A stretch of 64,000 nucleotides of DNA, taken from contig NZ_AP014946.1 in the NCBI RefSeq assembly GCF_002355335.1, positions 372,001 through 436,000 of the forward strand, in the 5' to 3' direction. Made by a program: the position numbers and the translations under genes. Below the pieces are notes generated by a model. That model was not told the DNA's origin. It worked only from the letters and a program-made list of their open reading frames with translations, and made no database searches. Positions 45,020 to 53,629 of this stretch are shown here, in pieces (positions within the stretch are counted from its first letter, which is position 1; the number at the start of each line of letters is the position of its first letter). The DNA is from Variibacter gotjawalensis. Lineage in GTDB: Bacteria > Pseudomonadota > Alphaproteobacteria > Rhizobiales > Xanthobacteraceae.

Positions 45020-45046
45020 AAAAAACGGCGGGCCGAAGCCCGCCGT
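45020..45046 (-). terminator. Rho-independent terminator after the phasin gene
   Basis: On the minus strand acggcgggc-TTCG-gcccgccgt (45025-45046) is followed by TTTTT. It is 86 bases after the stop of the phasin gene, with the stable TTCG tetraloop. Confidence 0.9.
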
Positions 45047-45131
45047 GAGATGACACGCGACACGAACGAAATACCTGTCGGTCCGCGTATCGAGTTGGCA
45101 GCTTCCTATCGGAAGCCGGCCCCTTCAAAGC

Positions 45132-45629
45132 TTAGACGCTGACGCGGAACGCCTTCGACGAAGCAGCCTTGATCGGCTCGACCGTGTCGGCCGAAACCTT
45201 CTTGGCGATGTCGGCGAGTTCCTTGCCCTGCGAGACGTAGGTCTCGAGTGCCTTCTTGGCGTGTGCCTGGGTGATCTCGGCAACTTCGGTCGGCGACTTG
45301 ACCGAGAGGAGAGCTGAGATGAAATCGAAATGCGCATTAACGTTGGTGCGAGCGACTTCGATGACCTTCAGATTGTAGGTCGAAGCGCCCTTGGCGGCCG
45401 TCGCGTAGGTCGTCTCGACCAGCTCGCTTGCCTCTTCGGCAGCAGCCTTCACGCGCTCGTAGCCTTGCTTTGCCTGGGCAATGCCCTTCTCGGCGAAATC
45501 ACGGTAAGCAGCCGGAACGTCAGCCTTCGGAAACTCGAACGCCGAGAACGGCGACTTGAAGAACGACTCAGCGGCAGTGGTGAACGATTCGGTCGCAGCT
45601 TTTGCTGCCTTTTCGGCCTTAGCCATCAT
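45132..45629 (-). CDS. phaP: Phasin family protein
   Basis: A 165-residue helical, cysteine-free protein. Ala/Lys-rich start MMAKAEKAAKAATESFTTAAESFFKSPFSAFEFPKADVPAAYRDFAEKGIAQAKQGYERVKAAAEEA is that of phasins that coat polyhydroxyalkanoate granules. TYNLKVIEVARTNVNAHFDFISALLSVKSPTEVAEI matches the family core. An AGGGA site precedes two consecutive ATGs (45629, 45626). A TGC-rich inverted repeat 130 bases upstream resembles PhaR sites. Confidence 0.9.
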   Translation of the reverse strand: MMAKAEKAAKAATESFTTAAESFFKSPFSAFEFPKADVPAAYRDFAEKGIAQAKQGYERVKAAAEEASELVETTYATAAKGASTYNLKVIEVARTNVNAHFDFISALLSVKSPTEVAEITQAHAKKALETYVSQGKELADIAKKVSADTVEPIKAASSKAFRVSV

Positions 45630-45757
45630 CAACATCCCTAGATATCGGGCGGTCCACACTTCGAAGCCCGAACCCCCGCCCGGCTGGGGTTGGACCGCGT
45701 ACCTGTTCGCCGATGCTTCGCACCAGCTCTGTCGATGGCTAAGAATATAGCAGTGGC

Positions 45758-45795
45758 TTTGCTGCATTGCAACATCAAAGCTGCAATGCAGCAAA
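45758..45795. promoter_or_regulatory. TGC/GCA inverted repeat, candidate PhaR operator
   Basis: Perfect 13-base arms tttgctgcattgc / gcaatgcagcaaa are separated by 12 bases, between the two phasin genes. PhaR regulators are known to bind CTGC/GCAG-rich sites such as TGCTGCATTGCAGCA near phasin genes. A weak role in transcript ending of the upstream phasin cannot be excluded, but there is no T tract. Confidence 0.5.
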
Positions 45796-45798
45796 TTT

Positions 45799-46182
45799 TT
45801 ATTCGGCTTTCTTCTTAGCCGAACCCGCCGCGTCCGCCGCGGCCTGGCTTAAAGCCTTCGATTGTTCGGCCAAAGCCTGCATCTGCTGCTTGGCGAAATC
45901 GGAGTGTATCTGCATGATTTCGCTAATATTTTGCGCGCGGACGAGGCGCTCTGCGTAATCGAAGGACGTCGCGATATTCTGCTGCGCGAAGCTCATGATC
46001 TTTTCGTTGGCGGTTTTTGCGCCCGTGTGCACTGCGGTAGCGCGCTCCTCCATTCGCTGCACGGCGTTCTGTGCCGCGCCCATAAAACCATCGAAGGCTT
46101 GGCGCGCCTGCGCCATCGAATTCTCGGCCATCGAGCGGAGTTCATTCGGCAGTTCAAAACCGCCCTGCGGGGATTTCGCCAT
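45799..46182 (-). CDS. Phasin family protein, second copy
   Basis: A 127-residue helical protein. The core ARQAFDGFMGAAQNAVQRMEERATAVHTGAKTANEKIMSFAQQNIATSFDYAERLVRAQNISEIMQIHSDFAKQQMQALAEQ is typical of phasin_2 proteins, and the tail is Ala/Lys-rich. AGGAGGA lies five bases before the ATG at 46182; the longer frame upstream is not coding. It precedes the other phasin in the same direction, with the PhaR-like repeat between them. Confidence 0.9.
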   Translation of the reverse strand: MAKSPQGGFELPNELRSMAENSMAQARQAFDGFMGAAQNAVQRMEERATAVHTGAKTANEKIMSFAQQNIATSFDYAERLVRAQNISEIMQIHSDFAKQQMQALAEQSKALSQAAADAAGSAKKKAE

Positions 46183-46418
46183 TGCTTCCTCCTTTTGATT
46201 TTCTGGATGTGTCCCATTTCCGGACACGATCGTTCGTTCATCCTCGCTATTCACAGGCCGCGATCGTCGCGACCATCTCGACAACGATCGAAAACGACAA
46301 ACGATCGCCCCACACGTTAACTCTATATCGGTGCGCCCGTGAATGGTGCCGCAAACGTCGTGGACCCCTCGGCGGCTTAATGATTTATTTACCCTGACCT
46401 TCCGACGCCGCAGGACCA

Positions 46419-49400
46419 ATGACCACGCTGGACATCCTCAAAGAGCCGCGCATTGCCACGCTCGCCTTCGGCGCCACGCCGGCCTGGCTGTGGTCGCCGA
46501 ATGGCGGCCGCCTGCTGTTCGTCAACGCCGCGGGGGCTTTGCTGCTCGGCGAACGCAACGCCGGCAAGCTGATCGGCGATACGCCGGACCGCTTGCGCCC
46601 GGTCGCTCAAGAGATCGCCAAAGTCGCGGGCGGACTGCCGACATCCGGCACCGCACAGCTTGCCCGTATCCGCAGTTTGTCGACCGGTCTCGGCCGCGCG
46701 CTGATGTGCCTCTGCCAGCGCTACCGTTTGGCGGACGGGTCGGTCGGCATTCTCGTCGTCTCGCAGGAGCCGGTGAAAATTCTCCCGCTCGCACAACGCG
46801 TCGCAAGCCTCATCGACGATGAGAGCACCGCCGCATTCTCGCGCGACGGCAATCTGTTGCACGCAGGAAGCGAAGCCGCCCAGCGTCTCGGCGGCACGAA
46901 GACGCTCGTCGCGCACGCCGACGCCGACACGATCGCGCGTGCGCTGACGCATGGCGAAAGCGTCAGCGCGGCGGTCCAGCTTCGCCGCGTCGGCGAAGGC
47001 GACCAAGCCGTGTTGTTCGCGACATTTGTCGAGCGGACGGCGGCGCCGGTTGAACCGGCCGAGCCGGAAGTCGCGACGCCGGAAGTTGAGGAAGAAGAAG
47101 CTTCGCAAGCCGACACGGAAGCCGAGCTTCTCGCCGAGGCTGACGAAGCGCTCGTTGAAACGACTCCGCCGGAGCCGGCCGCGAAATCCGCAGCCGAGAA
47201 ACTCCCATCTGCGTCGCTCGCGGATATCGCGGCCGCGCTCGCGCAGCTGCCGTTCGTCACGCAAGGGCAAGCCGCATCCGCCAGGGCGGCGAGCCAAGAC
47301 AGCGTGGATAAACCGACCGACGACGAGGAAGAGCTGAGCGACGAAGAACTCGCCGAGCTCGAGGAAGCGTTGTTCGGTGGGCCTGCGGGCGATGACCCGG
47401 AGAATCCCGACGCCGCGGAAAACGACGGCGACGATCGCGCCGTCTGGGCGCGCGAAGCTTTGAGCGCCGCGCGCAAGGGCGACCGCTTCGACGACGACGA
47501 ACTGCGCGACCTGCAGGATGCGCTTGGGTCGGCCGTGCGTCTCGCCCCGGACCCCGAGCCGCGCGACGTGCGCGCCAGCGAAACAACGGAACCGCCAGTG
47601 GTCGAGCCGGCACCGCCGGCACTCGTTCAGGCGCCCGAAGGTCCGGCCGACGATGAGCCTGCTGAAATTCCCCTCGTGGCGGAAGCCGCTGCGGTGCCGA
47701 GCGATCTCGAACGCAGCACGCGCCTCGTCGAGATCGCCGAGCGTCTGCACGACCGGCATCATGCGCTGCGTTTCGTCTGGGCGACGAAAGCGGACGGCGC
47801 CTTCACGATCGAACCGGGCGATTTCCTGACGCTCGCCGGCGCGCCGACCGAAGACGCACAGGGCAAGACGTGGGACGAGGTCGCGCAGCTTCTTGCGATC
47901 GACCCGAACCATCGCCTCTCGCGCGCGATCGCATCGCGTGACACGTTCAGCAGCGTCGCGATCGACTGGCCGATCGAGGGCGCGAAAGAGCGTCTCTCCG
48001 TCGTCCTTTCAGGCTTGCCCGCACGCGGGCGTGACCGCACGTTCGAGGGTTATCGCGGTTTCGGAGTTTGCCGTGACGCATCGCGCGTCTCCGCGTTGAT
48101 CGCCGAGCGGCTTGCCGCAACGCGCGTGAGCGAGCCGGAATCCGCTCCGGACGCAGAAGCAGCAACGCCGCCGCGCGCCGAGCCGCCGGTCTTCGATACG
48201 TCAAGCACGCGTCCGGCGTTGCAGGTGGTCCCCGCATCGCGCAACGTCGTGCCGTTCCGCTCGCAGCCGAGCCTGCCGAATATCGAATCGGCGCCGGAGC
48301 GCCCGGCCGCCGAGCGCAAGGTTGAAACGCGCAAGCCGGGCGAAGAACGCCGTGGCCTTTCGACCGGCGAGCGCAACGCTTTCGACGAGATCGCACGTCA
48401 ACTCGGCGCACGCTTTGAAGGCAGCGAGCCGGCACCGCTCGCCGAAGACATTCGCGAAGCAGCCGAAGCCCCGAAGGTCGTCGCCAAAGACGCTGTCGCG
48501 GAGAACCCCGACGCGATCCTCGCGACGGCGTCAGCCGTCGCCGCAGCGGAAAGCCCGCAGCCGTCGACGCCGCAAAACATCGACGTGCGTCTGCTCGATC
48601 GCATGCCGATCGGCGTGATGCTCTATCGCGGCGACGAAGTACTCGCCGCCAACAAAACGCTGCTCGAATGCACCGGCTTTGCCGACGCGGCTGCGCTTGC
48701 CAAGGCCGGCGGTATCGATGCGCTGTTCGATCGCGTGCCGAACGAAGACGGCGAGACGGCGCTCTGCCTGCGTGTGCCGGAGGGCAAGCAGCCGGTCGAC
48801 GCAAAGCTCTCGTCGATCCCGTGGCAAAGCGGCACCGCGCTGATGCTAACGGTCGTGCGCCGGCCGTCGAAGCCGAAGGAAGCACCCGCGCCAGAAGCCC
48901 CGGCCGCGAAGGAAACGCCGGCCGAGAGCGAAGCGCTCGCGACCGCGCAAGCCTCGAACCGCGAGCTGCGCTCGATTCTCGACACCGCGACCGACGGCGT
49001 CATCGTGCTCGGCAGCGACGGCAAAATTCACTCCGCCAACCGCAGCGCGCAGGCGCTGTTCGGTTACGAAACCGGCGAGTTCAATCAACTGCTCGAGCTG
49101 TTCGCGCCGGAAAGCCAGCGCGATGCGGCCGATTATTTCGAAGGGCTGACGCGCAACGGCGTCGCCAGCCTCCTCAACGATGGCCGCGAAGTGATCGGCC
49201 GCGAACGTCAGGGTGGCCTCATTCCGCTGTTCATGACGATGGGCCGTATCGGCGAGGAACGCTTCTGCGCCGTATTCCGCGACATCACGCAGTGGAAGCG
49301 CGCCGAAGAAGACCTCACCAACGCGAAGCGTCAGGCCGAAAAAGCCTCGTCCGCGAAATCCGACTTCCTCGCCGCGATCAGCCACGAAGTGCGCACGCCG

Positions 49401-50054
49401 CTCAACGCCATCATCGGCTTTGCAGAAGTGATGATGGAGGAGCAGCTCGGCCCGCTCGGCAACGATCGTTACCGCGAATACGTCAAGGACATCCACACGT
49501 CCGGCCAGCATACGATTTCGCTGATCAACGACCTGCTCGATCTGTCGAAGATCGAAGCCGGCCGCCTCGACCTCACCTTCACGAAGGTCGACATCAACGA
49601 CGTGACGCAGCAATGCGTCGCCATCATGCAGCCGCAGGCGAACCGCGAGCGGATCATCATCCGCACCGCGCTGTCACCCACGCTGCCGTCGGTGGTCGCC
49701 GATCAGCGCTCGGTGCGCCAGATCGCACTGAACCTGCTGTCGAACTCGATCAAGTATACGGGCGCGGGCGGTCAGGTGATCGTCTCGACGGCGCTGACCG
49801 ATCAGGGCGAAGTGGTCTTGCGCGTGCGCGACACTGGCGTCGGCATGAGCGAGAAGGACATCACGGCCGCGCTCGAGCCGTTCCGCCAGCTCTCGACGAC
49901 ACGGCGCGACGCGACCGGCAGCACCGGGCTCGGCCTGCCATTGACGAAGGCGTTGTCGGAGGCCAACCGCGCGGAGTTCCGCATCAAGAGCGCGGTCAAT
50001 GCCGGCACGCTGGTCGAGATCGTTTTCCCGGCAACACGCGTCCTCTCGGAATAA
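46419..50054 (+). CDS. PdhS-like multi-PAS histidine kinase (PleC/DivJ family)
   Basis: A 1211-residue soluble kinase. An N-terminal PAS-like part (about 14-130) is followed by long acidic Glu/Asp/Ala/Pro-rich disordered stretches (about 205-440 and 570-700), two PAS domains (about 718-800 and 845-960) and the kinase core. His989 lies in AAISHEVRTPLNAIIGFAEVMMEEQLGPLGNDRYREYVKDIHTSGQH; this block and ISLINDLLDLSKIEAG are hallmarks of the PdhS/PleC/DivJ group that acts on DivK. ATPase motifs are NSIKYTG, DTGVGM and GLGLPL. A role in polarity and division is inferred from the family. The ATG follows an intergenic region divergent from the phasins. Confidence 0.88.
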   Translation: MTTLDILKEPRIATLAFGATPAWLWSPNGGRLLFVNAAGALLLGERNAGKLIGDTPDRLRPVAQEIAKVAGGLPTSGTAQLARIRSLSTGLGRALMCLCQRYRLADGSVGILVVSQEPVKILPLAQRVASLIDDESTAAFSRDGNLLHAGSEAAQRLGGTKTLVAHADADTIARALTHGESVSAAVQLRRVGEGDQAVLFATFVERTAAPVEPAEPEVATPEVEEEEASQADTEAELLAEADEALVETTPPEPAAKSAAEKLPSASLADIAAALAQLPFVTQGQAASARAASQDSVDKPTDDEEELSDEELAELEEALFGGPAGDDPENPDAAENDGDDRAVWAREALSAARKGDRFDDDELRDLQDALGSAVRLAPDPEPRDVRASETTEPPVVEPAPPALVQAPEGPADDEPAEIPLVAEAAAVPSDLERSTRLVEIAERLHDRHHALRFVWATKADGAFTIEPGDFLTLAGAPTEDAQGKTWDEVAQLLAIDPNHRLSRAIASRDTFSSVAIDWPIEGAKERLSVVLSGLPARGRDRTFEGYRGFGVCRDASRVSALIAERLAATRVSEPESAPDAEAATPPRAEPPVFDTSSTRPALQVVPASRNVVPFRSQPSLPNIESAPERPAAERKVETRKPGEERRGLSTGERNAFDEIARQLGARFEGSEPAPLAEDIREAAEAPKVVAKDAVAENPDAILATASAVAAAESPQPSTPQNIDVRLLDRMPIGVMLYRGDEVLAANKTLLECTGFADAAALAKAGGIDALFDRVPNEDGETALCLRVPEGKQPVDAKLSSIPWQSGTALMLTVVRRPSKPKEAPAPEAPAAKETPAESEALATAQASNRELRSILDTATDGVIVLGSDGKIHSANRSAQALFGYETGEFNQLLELFAPESQRDAADYFEGLTRNGVASLLNDGREVIGRERQGGLIPLFMTMGRIGEERFCAVFRDITQWKRAEEDLTNAKRQAEKASSAKSDFLAAISHEVRTPLNAIIGFAEVMMEEQLGPLGNDRYREYVKDIHTSGQHTISLINDLLDLSKIEAGRLDLTFTKVDINDVTQQCVAIMQPQANRERIIIRTALSPTLPSVVADQRSVRQIALNLLSNSIKYTGAGGQVIVSTALTDQGEVVLRVRDTGVGMSEKDITAALEPFRQLSTTRRDATGSTGLGLPLTKALSEANRAEFRIKSAVNAGTLVEIVFPATRVLSE

Positions 50055-50857
50055 TGTCCGACAAAACGCAAGCGATCGCCGCCGAGGTTCTCGGCGCACT
50101 CTCTAACGTCAAACAGATCGAGGCGTTCACGCGCCGCGCCGGCGGCCTCTCGCTCGATGAGGCATACGCCGTGACGGCGGCCTTGCGTAACCTGCGCATT
50201 GCGCGCGGCGAGAAGCCGATCGGCCGCAAGATCGGCTTCACCAACCGCACGATCTGGGACGAGTATCAGGTCTTCGCTCCGATCTGGGGCGACATGTACG
50301 ACACCACTGTCCAGTCCGGCGCGAAGACGCTCGCGCTGGCGCCGTTCTGCGAGCCGCGCCTCGAACCCGAAATCTTCTTCCGCTTCCGCGATGCGCCAAA
50401 AGCCGGCATGGACGAGCGCGCCCTGCTTGGCTGCATCGGAGGGGTCGGCCACGGCTTTGAGATCGTGCAATCGTTGTTCCGCGACTGGAGGTTCGGCGCC
50501 GCCGATTGCGTCGTGGGCGGCGGGCTGCATGGCGCTTACGTCATCGGCTCGACAACGCCGGTACCGCAAAACGCCGACGCGCTGTTCGCTCAGCTCTCGA
50601 CGTTCGAGATCGAAATTCTCCGCGACGGCGAAGTGGTCGATCGCGGCCAAGCGCCCAACGTGCTCGACGGGCCGCTGTCCGCGCTGCGTCACCTCGTCGA
50701 ACTCCTGGCAGACGACAGCAACAATCCGCCAATTCAAGCCGGCGAAATCGTCACCACCGGAACGGTGACACGCGCCTTCGTCATCAAGCCAGGTGAGCGC
50801 TGGCAGACGCGCGTGTACGGCCTGCCGCTCGACGGCCTCGACATCACCTTCGCTTAA
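50054..50857 (+). CDS. 2-keto-4-pentenoate hydratase/fumarylacetoacetate hydrolase family protein
   Basis: A 267-residue protein of the MhpD type. GRKIGFTNRTIWDEYQVFAPIWGDMYDTTV, the metal-binding block EPRLEPEIFFRF and IQAGEIVTTGTVTRAFVIKPGERW fit the family, which hydrates 2-hydroxy-dienoates in meta-cleavage pathways. The start codon shares its A with the stop of the kinase gene (TAATG), so translation is coupled to a signalling protein. No other genes of aromatic degradation lie near, and the true substrate is unknown. Confidence 0.87.
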   Translation: MSDKTQAIAAEVLGALSNVKQIEAFTRRAGGLSLDEAYAVTAALRNLRIARGEKPIGRKIGFTNRTIWDEYQVFAPIWGDMYDTTVQSGAKTLALAPFCEPRLEPEIFFRFRDAPKAGMDERALLGCIGGVGHGFEIVQSLFRDWRFGAADCVVGGGLHGAYVIGSTTPVPQNADALFAQLSTFEIEILRDGEVVDRGQAPNVLDGPLSALRHLVELLADDSNNPPIQAGEIVTTGTVTRAFVIKPGERWQTRVYGLPLDGLDITFA

Positions 50858-50940
50858 CGGCAGCGCACATTCGCGTGTGCCGCAATCACAGATCGCTTGC
50901 CAACTGTCATACTCCGCGCGATGCTGATCGCGAGGTCATG

Positions 50941-51687
50941 ATGCCGCGATTGACACGCCGCCAATTCCTGACGACCGCAGCGCTCGCGGCCACCGCGCCT
51001 GCGGCCCTCGCCCAATCCAAGGAAGACGTCGACCTCCTCCTCGTCCTCGCGGCCGACGTCTCACGCAGTGTGGACGGGCCGAAATTCCAGCTTCAGCGCG
51101 ACGGCTATGCTGCGGCGCTGTCTGATCCGCGCGTACTCGACGCCATCAAGTCGGGACGCCGCGGCAAGATTGCGGTGTGCTTCGTCGAGTGGTCCGGCTC
51201 ATCGGCGCAGAAGGTCGTCATCGATTGGAGCATCGTAAAAGACGAGGCCAGCGCGCGTATCTTTGGCGACAAACTTGCCGAGCTGCCGCGCTCCTTCGCC
51301 GAACGCACGTCGATCAGCGCGGCTATCGATTACTCGGTGGAGCAGCTCAAACGCGCACCGTTCAAGGCCGAGCGCCATACGATTGACGTCTCCGGCGACG
51401 GCACCAACAATTCGGGTCGCGACGTGCGGGGCGCGCGCGATGAAGCCGTCGCGCAAGGCATCACGATCAACGGCCTCGTCATTCTGTCGGAGCGGCCGCT
51501 CGCCTGGAACCCGGAGCACACGCATCCGGAAGGCGGCCTTGGCAAGTATTACCGCGACAACGTCATGGGCGGCCCCGGCGCTTTCGTCGTCGAGGCGGAG
51601 AATTTTGCCGCATTCGGCAAGGCGCTGATCAACAAACTGGTCGCCGAGATCGCGCTGCTCGACGCACCCACGTCGGTTATTCGCTGA
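50941..51687 (+). CDS. DUF1194 exported protein with von Willebrand A-like fold
   Basis: A 248-residue protein. The N terminus MPRLTRRQFLTTAALAATAPAALAQS has a twin-Arg pattern (RRQFLT), suggesting Tat export. DVDLLLVLAADVSRSVDGPKFQLQRDGYAAAL has the DxSxS metal site of VWA domains and HTIDVSGDGTNNSG the second metal loop. These match DUF1194. Function is not established. GAGG precedes two adjacent ATGs; the second (50941) is better spaced. Confidence 0.88.
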   Translation: MPRLTRRQFLTTAALAATAPAALAQSKEDVDLLLVLAADVSRSVDGPKFQLQRDGYAAALSDPRVLDAIKSGRRGKIAVCFVEWSGSSAQKVVIDWSIVKDEASARIFGDKLAELPRSFAERTSISAAIDYSVEQLKRAPFKAERHTIDVSGDGTNNSGRDVRGARDEAVAQGITINGLVILSERPLAWNPEHTHPEGGLGKYYRDNVMGGPGAFVVEAENFAAFGKALINKLVAEIALLDAPTSVIR

Positions 51688-51703
51688 ACCCGCGCCTTTT
51701 CTT

Positions 51704-51721
51704 TATATCTGTTTTGATATA
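51704..51721. promoter_or_regulatory. Candidate operator of the toxin-antitoxin operon
   Basis: A perfect inverted repeat TATATC-N6-GATATA ends five bases before the toxin ATG, inside an AT-rich promoter stretch. Antitoxin binding for autorepression is inferred. It may also contain the -10 element. Confidence 0.55.
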
Positions 51722-51726
51722 TACGT

Positions 51727-52053
51727 ATGAAGCCTGTCGAATTTCTGGGTGACGCCCTGCAGTCCCTCAAGGCATTTCCGGTTTCTGTTCAAAAGGCTAC
51801 CGGCGTGGAGCTTCACAAGATCCAGCTCGGTTTAGAACCCAGCGATTGGAAGCCAATGCCGTCAATCGGCGCAGGAGTTCGCGAGTTGCGGATACGCGAC
51901 CGGTCTGGTGCATATCGGGTCGTCTATGTGGCTCAAGTGCGCGACGCGATCGTTGTGCTGCACGCCTTCCAGAAGAAGACACAGCGAGCCACGAAACGGG
52001 ACATCGAGATCGCGGCCATGAGGTTCGGCCAAATTGATTGGGGTCGGAAATGA
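51727..52053 (+). CDS. higB: HigB/RelE-type toxin (phage-derived Gp49-like family)
   Basis: A 108-residue protein. LGDALQSLKAFPVSVQKATGVELHKIQLGLEPSDWKPMPSIGAGVRELRIRDRSGAYRVVYVAQVRDAIVVLHAFQKKTQ fits the Gp49-like RelE superfamily: basic strand, REL..RD..G.YRV.Y, then HAFQKKTQ. These cut mRNA on the ribosome. It is first in the operon and overlaps the antitoxin gene (ATGA), the order typical for HigBA. The symbol denotes the family only. Confidence 0.88.
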   Translation: MKPVEFLGDALQSLKAFPVSVQKATGVELHKIQLGLEPSDWKPMPSIGAGVRELRIRDRSGAYRVVYVAQVRDAIVVLHAFQKKTQRATKRDIEIAAMRFGQIDWGRK

Positions 52054-52331
52054 AAACGACGCGCTACGAGTCGGTTTGGGATGCGCTTGAAGAAAACGCA
52101 GCGGAGAGCGCCAGCATGCGCATGCGATCTGAGCTGCTCATCGCGATCGATCAGCGAGTCAGAAGCTGGAAGTTGACTCAGGCGGAGGCCGCGAAGCGCT
52201 TGGGCGTCACGCAGCCCCGCCTGAATGACTTGCTGCGTGCGCGTATTACCAACTTTAGTCTCGATGCGTTGATCGATCTTGCAGCTCGTGCGCGCCTCAA
52301 CGTCCGCATCCGCATCACGCAAGCCGCATAG
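52050..52331 (+). CDS. higA: XRE-family antitoxin (HigA-type)
   Basis: A 93-residue protein. The helix-turn-helix WKLTQAEAAKRLGVTQPRLNDLLRARITNFSLDALIDLAARA lies in the C-terminal half and the N-terminal region (YESVWDALEENAAESASMRMRSELLIAIDQ) is helical, as in the HTH_37 antitoxin group. It should neutralise the toxin encoded upstream and repress the operon via the palindrome at 51704. The start is fixed by the ATGA overlap with the toxin gene. Confidence 0.88.
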   Translation: MKTTRYESVWDALEENAAESASMRMRSELLIAIDQRVRSWKLTQAEAAKRLGVTQPRLNDLLRARITNFSLDALIDLAARARLNVRIRITQAA

Positions 52332-52347
52332 CGGAACGAAATGCCCG

Positions 52348-52902
52348 TTAGCGCACGACGCCCGAGATACAGCACGGCTTGCGCCGCGGGGCGGTAACGC
52401 GGTTTTTCAGGTAACAACGCGCCGATGCGCTGCCGTAGCCGGGCCGCGCGTAGGTCCAGGCGCGGCAGCCGTTCTCGGCCTTGCAGACATTCGCGCATGT
52501 CTCGCCGTGTTCGTGCGCTTCGACATCGAAGCTGCGCAGATCGCCGCCCATGCGATCGATGCCGTATTCGATATTCGGCAGTTGCGGTTCAACGACGCCC
52601 GAGCCTTTGACGCCGGTAACGCAGCAGGCGGACTGGACGCGGCGCGGCACGCGGCGCTTGAGCCAGCAGACGCCGGTGGCGGCGCCGGGATTCGGATACA
52701 CGAAACTCCAGGAACGGCAGCGCCCCTCGCGATCGCAGCGGGCCGCGCATTGCGCGGGATCGCCCGACGCGATCGGGAAGCTCGTGAAATCACCGCCCGG
52801 GCGGTCGAAGCCCGTTTGCGCAAACGCGGCCGAGGAACTGATCACGAGCAGCAAGAGCCAGCAGGCGAACGCGCCGCAAACTGTGCGCGAGAAGGACGTC
52901 AT
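52348..52902 (-). CDS. Exported protein with two PAN/Apple-like domains
   Basis: A 184-residue exported protein. A signal peptide ends near AFAQT (residue 29). Two similar units follow, each starting with FDRPGGDFTSF / IDRMGGDLRSF and containing paired cysteines: CAARCDREGRCRSWSFVYP...CWLKRRVPRRVQSACCVTGV and CANVCKAENGCRAWTYARP...CYLKNRVTAPRRKPCCISGV. This is the PAN/Apple fold with disulphides, known for protein or carbohydrate binding. It ends with CC near each unit's end. It converges on the toxin-antitoxin operon. The ligand is unknown. Confidence 0.83.
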   Translation of the reverse strand: MTSFSRTVCGAFACWLLLLVISSSAAFAQTGFDRPGGDFTSFPIASGDPAQCAARCDREGRCRSWSFVYPNPGAATGVCWLKRRVPRRVQSACCVTGVKGSGVVEPQLPNIEYGIDRMGGDLRSFDVEAHEHGETCANVCKAENGCRAWTYARPGYGSASARCYLKNRVTAPRRKPCCISGVVR

Positions 52903-53001
52903 GCTTTCCTCAACCCAAATCGCGCTATCGAAGCTTCGCGAATAGCATATGAATACACGCATACGCGCCGCTGCAAAGCACCTTCCGCCTTCGTAACGAA
53001 C

Positions 53002-53502
53002 CTAGCGACTGCCGCGCGTTATGGCGCACCGCTTCAGTTCGGGCCAGGCACTGCGGAGCGAGCCGGTCTCGAAATCGGCAAAGATTTCGCGCGACGATAG
53101 GCGAAAGTACTTGGCGTCGATCAAGCGGTCCGCCGTCTCGTCGGAAATCGTTGCGCGCGTTTCGCTCGCCGGTGCCTGCGTTTGCTTCACCTTGGTGAGC
53201 TTAATCGGCACTCCCGGATCGTCCGGGCCGATATGGAGCACTCCCGGAATTGCGTCTTTCTCGCGAAATTTGATGTGCTTATGCTTGAAGCCGACGAAGG
53301 CATGATCGTCGCGATCGATGCCGACAATGATGGTCCAGGGTTCGCGATCGGCGCTCATCGCGCAGAAGGTAAAGTTCATGTCGCGGTACTGAGCGCTCCC
53401 CGTCCAATCGCCGACGATGAAGGCGCCTGGCCCTTTGAGCTCATCGAGCCACGGCCAGAGAAACGCAGCAAGCACACCCATAACGGCCAACGGATACGAC
53501 AT
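53002..53502 (-). CDS. Hypothetical protein with one N-terminal membrane segment
   Basis: A 166-residue protein. MSYPLAVMGVLAAFLWPWLDEL is hydrophobic and may be an anchor or uncleaved signal. The remainder (FIVGDWTGSAQYRDMNFTFCAMSADREPWTIIVGIDRDDHAFVGFKHKHIKFREKDAIPGVLHIGPDDPGVPIKL) looks like a small beta-rich domain. I recognise no family. It may be spurious at the start, but the codon pattern and position upstream of the PAN gene on the same strand support a gene. Confidence 0.55.
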   Translation of the reverse strand: MSYPLAVMGVLAAFLWPWLDELKGPGAFIVGDWTGSAQYRDMNFTFCAMSADREPWTIIVGIDRDDHAFVGFKHKHIKFREKDAIPGVLHIGPDDPGVPIKLTKVKQTQAPASETRATISDETADRLIDAKYFRLSSREIFADFETGSLRSAWPELKRCAITRGSR

Positions 53503-53569
53503 CGCAATATCTCAAAGGAAAGGCCTGGCAATAAAGCCAAGCCTAAGCTCGCGAATACGATGGCGTAAA

Positions 53570-53609
53570 CACAAGAAAGGCGATCTCTAGGACACTCCTA
53601 GAGATCGCC
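53570..53609 (-). terminator. Terminator after the PadR-family gene
   Basis: Perfect 14-base arms ggcgatctctagga / tcctagagatcgcc with a 3-base loop lie 20 bases beyond the stop. On the minus strand they are followed by TTTCTTGT. Confidence 0.8.
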
Positions 53610-53629
53610 GGTTGTATTCGCAGACGCCG

